This document shows positions 7,072 through 10,028 of a stretch of 10,028 nucleotides of DNA, piece after piece. The DNA is taken from assembly GCA_003972865.1 (NCBI GenBank), contig QOAX01000270.1:1-10028 (forward strand), written 5' to 3'. The notes beneath the pieces are model-generated. The model was not told the origin of the DNA. It saw only the letters and a list, made by a program, of their open reading frames with translations, and ran no database searches. Within the stretch, counting starts at the first letter, position 1. Every line of letters begins with the position of its first letter. The stretch is from Verrucomicrobiota bacterium. Its GTDB lineage: Bacteria; Verrucomicrobiota; Verrucomicrobiia; Limisphaerales; UBA1096. A program made the position numbers and the translations under genes.

Positions 7072-7155
7072 GTGAACAGAGGGCTTGCCTTAGGCCTTCC
7101 ACACGCTGGGCAAACACAAACCTGCCGGCACCCCACCAATTGGCCGAGACCATGA
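7072..7155 (+). CDS. Possible 27-residue leader peptide overlapping the next gene
   Basis: GTG at 7072, 5 nt after repeat copy 2, opens a 27-codon frame that starts MNRGLALGLPH. Its TGA (7153-7155) overlaps the ATG of the carbonic-anhydrase-like gene as ATGA, the classic geometry for translational coupling. The downstream gene has no clear ribosome site of its own, which fits. The N-terminus resembles a shortened signal-peptide start, so it may instead be the stub of a lost lipoprotein gene. No homology is recognised, and it may not be translated. Confidence 0.3.
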   Translation: MNRGLALGLPHAGQTQTCRHPTNWPRP

Positions 7156-7526
7156 GATTCTGCACAGCCATAAACTGCATGGACGGACGAGTCCAACTAC
7201 CCGTAATCCAGTACCTGCAGAAACGGTTCAACGCCGACTTCGTGGACTCGGTTACCGAAGCCGGCCCCAACCTGATCCTCTCCGAAGCAAGAAACAACAG
7301 TTCGGTCCAATCGATCCTCAGCCGAGTGAACATCTCAGTCGAACACCATGACTCCGTGGGGATTGCCGTAGTCGGCCACCACGGCTGTACTGGCAACCCG
7401 GCGTCCCGGGACGAGCAAGTCGTCCACATCCAGAACGCAGTTCGGCTCCTCCGGCAGCAGTACAAGGACGTGGAAGTAACCGGATTATGGGTTGACAGCC
7501 GTTGGGACGTGCGCGAGGTGGGCTGA
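7152..7526 (+). CDS. Small beta-carbonic-anhydrase-like zinc protein
   Basis: The 124-residue protein carries both halves of the beta-carbonic anhydrase metal site: C-x-D-x-R at residues 9-13 (CMDGR) and H-x-x-C at 76-79 (HHGC, followed by TGNP). Cys9, His76 and Cys79 would bind zinc, and Asp11-Arg13 would form the catalytic dyad. It is much shorter than classical beta-carbonic anhydrases (about 200 residues). I recognise the INCMDGRVQLPV opening as typical of a compact subgroup whose activity is not settled; hydration of CO2, COS or CS2 is possible by family analogy. The ATG at 7152 is chosen because the conserved domain starts at once. The longer frame from GTG 7056 would translate repeat copy 2. 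No signal peptide is seen, so it is probably cytoplasmic. Confidence 0.8.
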   Translation: MRFCTAINCMDGRVQLPVIQYLQKRFNADFVDSVTEAGPNLILSEARNNSSVQSILSRVNISVEHHDSVGIAVVGHHGCTGNPASRDEQVVHIQNAVRLLRQQYKDVEVTGLWVDSRWDVREVG

Positions 7527-7565
7527 GATACCGCCACCTCCACCTGCTCGCCGCCTCCGGACCGC

Positions 7566-7633
7566 GTGCGCGTATCTACACCTTGGGGCTCCTGACATCG
7601 CCTTACCCCCCTCAGGGGAGGAGTGGCAGACTG
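7566..7633 (+). repeat. Dispersed 67-bp repeat, copy 3
   Basis: It has the core GCGTATCTACACC, a GGGGCTCC middle, and the hairpin CCCCTC-AGGG-GAGGAG (7608-7623) with one mismatch from a G-to-A change. Its 3' end is TGGCAGACTG. The copy ends 5 nt before the ATG of the 516-residue lipoprotein gene. It starts 39 nt after the preceding stop. Confidence 0.93.
7624..7632 (+). promoter_or_regulatory. Possible extended -10 inside the repeat end (lipoprotein gene)
   Basis: TGG-CAGACT has the layout of an extended -10 (TGN plus a hexamer close to TANNNT) and is followed by 6 nt and then ATG, the leaderless distance. The same arrangement is kept in copies 2 and 5 (7057-7065 and 9931-9939), where the N of TGN varies (A, C) while CAGACT does not. 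The first base is C in place of the usual T, so the assignment is tentative. Confidence 0.35.
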
Positions 7634-7638
7634 ATGTC

Positions 7639-9189
7639 ATGAGGACGCTCGCAACGGCACTTGTGCTTGCTCTGCTGGCTACAGCATGTGGCGGCGGTTC
7701 GAACAACGCCGCGCCAGCCATCACAATCACGACTACAGCACCGACTACGGCACCGACAACTACCGCGACAGCCGCTACTACTTCGGCTCCGACCACGACG
7801 GTTGCCCCGACTACTACCGCCGCAGCAACGACCACAACGACTGTTTCTGAATCTGTTGAGGAGGGCAACCTGTTTGCCAGGGCGAGCGATGATCTTCGTT
7901 CCTGTTTCCTTCAGACGCTTGGACTAGAGGTATTTGAAGAACTGGTGGACGGCCGTCGGCCAACGCCAGAAGAGGGAATGAAGTTCGGACCGTGCATGGC
8001 ACCGTCAGGACCTGGTTCGGGCGAACCAAACCTCAGCAGTGGGGAAGGTAGCGACGCGAGTACCCCTGGTGCTGACCAATCGTCAAATCTGTTCGCGACC
8101 GCAGGGCCTGAACTTCGCGACTGCATCATCCAAGCCGTAGGGCAGGAAACATTCGGGCAATTAGCCCAAGGGGGGTATCAGCCCACCGCTGAGGAGGGTG
8201 CAGCGTTCGGACCGTGCATGGCACCGGCAGGACCTGGTTCCGCGGGCGGTGGCAGTCCAATTCCAGACAGCGGTTCATGTGTCCCTGAAGAACCAGGTGG
8301 CTACGGGCGGCCGAACCACGATTTCCTGTTCGGGATAAAGGTGTTCCAACTCCGCCCGCCAGGAGGCCAGTCAGTTTCCAACGCGGAAGACATCAAGGCG
8401 CTCGGAATGAACGCTGTGAGCTTGTCATTTCAAATTCCCTTTGACGACCAAGGACACGTTCACTATCCGAGTCAGATGTTCGGCACAAACCACCCCGACC
8501 TTGAGTCGAGTCTTTGCGACATCGGAAATTTGGTGCATCAGATGAAGACCTCAGGTCTCAGCGTCTACATCTCTGGAGAACCCGTGTACTACGCCCTGGC
8601 GGAGGGCATGGTGCCACCCCCCCTTGAACCATCCATTGTTCCGAACTACATCGTCGATCTGTATGAGGTCATGGAGGGGTTTGCAACCACCGCTGAGACG
8701 TACAAGGTTGATTGGCTTGCCCCGATCGGTGAACCCGACAAGTACTTCGGCCCTGGCCCAGCAGATGAGTTCATGCAGGAAATCAGGCCACTCATGGAGG
8801 ACTTCGACGGAAAACTCGTTTGGCAAGTCCAGGGCAGCGACCAGAGACTCGACCTTCGCGGCTACGACATCGCAGGCCTGGCGGTCCTCGGGTGCGACGT
8901 GGACGGCATTGGTGGAATGTTTGACACCTATATCCCGAAGGTGGTCGCCTGGGCAGAAGCAGACGGAGTTCCCGAAGTTGCCCACGTCGAGTTCGGCTGC
9001 ATAGGTAGAGCACAGGACGTGTCGACTGCCAAAGCAAACCTTGACCGTTGGTACGGCGCCACGTCGGCGTTTGCCACTGGGCTGGTCGTCCTGGACGAAC
9101 CTGCAAGCGCCCCAAACTCTCAACAGGTGGTCGGGACCTGGCTCGAGGACTGGGTGGTCGGGATCGCTGAAGAACTCGGATTCAAGTAG
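7639..9189 (+). CDS. Secreted lipoprotein: Thr-rich stalk, two Cys-containing repeats, glycosidase-like barrel
   Basis: The 516-residue product has a lipoprotein signal (MRTLATALVLALLATAC, lipid-anchored Cys17), so it should sit on the outer face of the membrane. Residues about 30-70 are a Thr/Ala/Pro stalk. Two related modules follow (77-126 and 150-200), each with two Cys and the pattern LR-x-C ... PT-x-EEG ... FGPCMAP. Residues about 228-516 look like a TIM barrel of the glycoside hydrolase clan A type: APIGEPD (361-367) would hold the acid/base Glu365 after strand 4, and VEFGC (450-454) the nucleophile Glu451 after strand 7. The fold and catalysis are inferred from these motifs alone; no specific family is claimed. 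The ATG at 7639 is chosen because the signal peptide begins there; the frame open from 7492 would cross repeat copy 3. The next lipoprotein gene (9946) has a matching N-terminus. Confidence 0.8.
   Translation: MRTLATALVLALLATACGGGSNNAAPAITITTTAPTTAPTTTATAATTSAPTTTVAPTTTAAATTTTTVSESVEEGNLFARASDDLRSCFLQTLGLEVFEELVDGRRPTPEEGMKFGPCMAPSGPGSGEPNLSSGEGSDASTPGADQSSNLFATAGPELRDCIIQAVGQETFGQLAQGGYQPTAEEGAAFGPCMAPAGPGSAGGGSPIPDSGSCVPEEPGGYGRPNHDFLFGIKVFQLRPPGGQSVSNAEDIKALGMNAVSLSFQIPFDDQGHVHYPSQMFGTNHPDLESSLCDIGNLVHQMKTSGLSVYISGEPVYYALAEGMVPPPLEPSIVPNYIVDLYEVMEGFATTAETYKVDWLAPIGEPDKYFGPGPADEFMQEIRPLMEDFDGKLVWQVQGSDQRLDLRGYDIAGLAVLGCDVDGIGGMFDTYIPKVVAWAEADGVPEVAHVEFGCIGRAQDVSTAKANLDRWYGATSAFATGLVVLDEPASAPNSQQVVGTWLEDWVVGIAEELGFK
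7867..8238 (+). repeat. Internal tandem module duplication in the lipoprotein gene
   Basis: Two modules of about 50 codons (7867-8016 and 8086-8238) encode matching sequences beginning NLFA and ending FGPCMAP-x-GPGS. Within them, 35 nt at 7984-8018 and 8206-8240 differ at a single base, although the rest has diverged. This points to recent gene conversion or strong constraint at this end. Confidence 0.85.
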
Positions 9190-9197
9190 AAGCGTCC

Positions 9198-9240
9198 CTG
9201 CGCCCATCTACACCAGGGGCTCCGATGTCACCCCACCCCC
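9198..9240 (+). repeat. Dispersed 67-bp repeat, copy 4 (3' part missing)
   Basis: The 5' two thirds match (CTGCG, then ATCTACACC, then GGGGCTCCGATGTC and CACCCC), but the sequence departs after the C-run at 9240. The hairpin right arm and the CAGACTG end are absent. It follows the lipoprotein stop by 8 nt. The next gene has its own -10-like site in place of the missing end. Confidence 0.85.
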
Positions 9241-9261
9241 ATGCACCTAGGACAACCTTCC

Positions 9262-9267
9262 TAAGAT
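9262..9267 (+). promoter_or_regulatory. Candidate leaderless -10 of the CxxCD-x-THG gene
   Basis: TAAGAT fits the TANNNT pattern and is followed by 7 nt and then ATG, so the transcript would start at or next to the start codon. No Shine-Dalgarno sequence lies between. No clear -35 is present. Confidence 0.5.
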
Positions 9268-9274
9268 CACGCCC

Positions 9275-9622
9275 ATGAGCGCCTTGGTCGGCATATACAA
9301 CGCTGACAGTGGAGTCGTCGGAGAGCTCACCTACCTGTTCAACAAGGTGTTGCGAAATACCCCTTGCCATCTGTGCGATCTCACACACGGCTGGAACCCG
9401 AACGGACGACGTTCCTGGAAAGAAGCATGTGGGACGTCTTCTTTAAACATTTCCTTCATTCACCGCAACGAAGCGACAGACGCTCAACTTGCTGCAGCCG
9501 AACTGCTTCCCGCCATTGTCACTCTCAATAATGACGAATGGGCATGCGTTGTGACAGCGGCTGAACTGGCTGAACATTCTGATGACCCTGACTGGGTGAT
9601 CCGACAAGCGGGATTGAGGTAA
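9275..9622 (+). CDS. Conserved-type hypothetical protein with CxxCD-x-THG motif
   Basis: This 115-residue protein has no signal peptide or membrane segment and is probably cytoplasmic. It opens with a strand-like GIYNADSGVVGELTY, followed by a Cys-x-x-Cys-Asp-x-Thr-His-Gly cluster (residues 31-39), a Trp-Lys-x-x-Cys further on (48-52), and a conserved-looking FIHRNE (61-66). The Cys/His cluster suggests metal binding or thiol chemistry. I recall similar short actinobacterial proteins with a YNADGG start and a CALCD-x-THG-like motif, all of unknown function, so no activity is assigned. The ATG start lies 7 nt after a -10-like TAAGAT. The gene sits between repeat copy 4 and a decayed region, with no obvious functional partner. 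Confidence 0.72.
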   Translation: MSALVGIYNADSGVVGELTYLFNKVLRNTPCHLCDLTHGWNPNGRRSWKEACGTSSLNISFIHRNEATDAQLAAAELLPAIVTLNNDEWACVVTAAELAEHSDDPDWVIRQAGLR

Positions 9623-9635
9623 CGATCTAGGAGGC

Positions 9636-9770
9636 TCAGAAGCCACTGGAGTCCACAACCGTTTGCTGGCTGTCAAAGCGGCTGGATTGAAGAGCAGAGA
9701 TATCTAAGTCATCGATAGATCTCTCTCGGATCAGATCAGCGACAATCTGGCCTACAACAGGGGCGTGCAC
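9636..9770 (-). pseudogene. Remnant of an FAD-dependent (DAO-type) oxidoreductase C-terminus
   Basis: The minus-strand frame from about 9770 to a TGA at 9636-9638 reads HAPVVGQIVADLI and then DDLDISALQSSRF. This resembles the C-terminal helix and tail of sarcosine-oxidase-like enzymes, which usually read APV-x-G-x-I-x-ADL followed by D-I-S-x-x-x-x-x-RF. Only about 40 residues are left; upstream of them the frame turns into an Arg-rich stretch without the expected Gly-rich FAD segment. It appears to be the stub of a gene lost by deletion. The match is from memory of the family pattern, not a search. Confidence 0.42.
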
Positions 9771-9870
9771 CCGTCGTCTTCGCGAGGAACGCAGAGAGAA
9801 GTTCAGAAAGATCCGCCGCAAAGGCTACGAACAGCGAGAAGCACGCCGACGGTTAGCGGCCACCACCTGA
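9751..9870 (+). pseudogene. Possible C-terminal remnant of a basic protein
   Basis: The plus-strand frame ending at TGA 9868-9870 encodes a strongly basic helical stretch (REERREKFRKIRRKGYEQRE, then ARRRLAATT). It has no start codon back to an in-frame TGA at 9688-9690. The composition looks like a real protein tail, perhaps truncated by the same rearrangement that left the adjacent oxidoreductase stub. Its family is not recognised. Repeat copy 5 begins 4 nt after the stop. Confidence 0.22.
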
Positions 9871-9873
9871 CGT

Positions 9874-9940
9874 CTGCGCGTATCTACACCTGGGGGCTCC
9901 GATGTCGCCCCGCCCCCCTCAGGGGAGGGGTGCCAGACTG
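9874..9940 (+). repeat. Dispersed 67-bp repeat, copy 5
   Basis: This is the copy closest to the consensus: GCGTATCTACACC core, GGGGCTCCGATGTCGCC middle, hairpin CCCCTC-AGGG-GAGGGG (9915-9930), end TGCCAGACTG. It is followed after 5 nt by the GTG start of a lipoprotein gene at 9946. Confidence 0.94.
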
Positions 9941-9945
9941 TGGCG

Positions 9946-10028
9946 GTGAGGAAGTACGCAGTTGCTCTGACGTTCTTGTTGGTCGTCTCGGGGTGTGGTG
10001 GTAGTTCAGACACTGCGGCACCAGCAAC
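9946..10028 (+). CDS. Lipoprotein, N-terminal part (runs off the window)
   Basis: GTG at 9946 starts MRKYAVALTFLLVVSGC, a basic start plus hydrophobic core with the lipobox Cys at position 17, followed by GGSSDTAAPA before the window ends. The lipobox position, the Gly/Ser run and the AAPA sequence match the lipoprotein at 7639-9189, and both start codons lie 5 nt after a repeat copy. I infer that it is a paralogue or at least shares the same export and anchor module. GTG at 9940 is in frame but overlaps the repeat end, so 9946 is preferred. The function of the mature protein cannot be seen. Confidence 0.7.
   Translation, partial: MRKYAVALTFLLVVSGCGGSSDTAAPA

Larger units (their letters stand above)
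9623..9945. other. 323-nt gap with gene remnants and repeat copy 5
   Basis: No intact gene is visible. The gap holds a minus-strand fragment resembling the C-terminus of an FAD-dependent oxidoreductase (9636-9770), a plus-strand open stretch with a basic C-terminus but no start (to 9870), and repeat copy 5 (9874-9940). Confidence 0.7.

Noticed and set aside
7056..7151. GTG 7056 as start of the carbonic-anhydrase-like gene
   Set aside because: The GTG is part of the hairpin of repeat copy 2, and the extra 32 residues are translated repeat and leader with no domain character.
7492..7638. Start at 7492 for the large lipoprotein gene
   Set aside because: It would overlap the previous gene, translate repeat copy 3 (proline-rich artefact), and bury the signal peptide that begins at 7639.
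5551..9940. Integron cassette array with attC sites
   Set aside because: Gene-repeat alternation fits, but the repeats lack the GTTRRRY-type core sites, are more uniform than attC sites, and no integron integrase is in the window.
5551..9940. CRISPR array
   Set aside because: The repeat spacing is hundreds of bases with genes between; there are no short regular spacers and no cas genes.

Overview
This looks like the chromosome of a high-GC actinobacterium, most likely of the Acidimicrobiia type. The supporting signs are a CarD-type RNA polymerase regulator, an F420-type luciferase-like oxidoreductase, GTG and TTG starts, -10-only promoters, probable leaderless genes, and lipoproteins with a Cys-Gly-Gly-Ser start and a Thr/Ala-rich stalk. 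The assignment to class is inference; no rRNA or other phylogenetic marker is present.

The left part (1 to about 4540) is ordinary, GC-rich and tightly packed. It holds the tail of an unidentified gene, carD, a universal stress protein gene, a methylated-DNA--protein cysteine methyltransferase gene, a crotonase gene, a convergent acyl-CoA synthetase gene, and a tRNA-Pro(UGG). The crotonase and the synthetase together suggest acyl-CoA metabolism, but they face each other and do not form one operon.

The right part (about 4540 to 10028) starts at the 3' end of the tRNA and looks different. It has lower GC by eye (28 of 60 bases in 8401-8460, against 39 of 60 in 2281-2340), looser packing and accessory gene content. 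It encodes a luciferase-like oxidoreductase and an MFS transporter on the minus strand, then on the plus strand a small beta-carbonic-anhydrase-like protein, a 516-residue lipoprotein with a probable glycosidase-like barrel, a 115-residue CxxCD-x-THG protein, decayed gene remnants, and the start of a second lipoprotein.

The most striking feature is a dispersed repeat of about 67 bp. It occurs five times between 5551 and 9940, always in the same orientation, once in each intergenic gap of this part, and nowhere in the left part. Each full copy carries a conserved 5' core, a GC-rich hairpin and a conserved 3' end, CAGACTG. In three copies an ATG or GTG starts exactly 5 nt after that end; in a fourth, ATA lies at the same position. 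Two copies thereby sit directly in front of lipoprotein genes with matching N-termini (lipobox Cys17, then GG..S....AAPA). The repeat may be a portable promoter or leader module, a mobile palindromic element, or a recombination joint for shuffled secreted-protein genes. The sequence alone does not decide between these.
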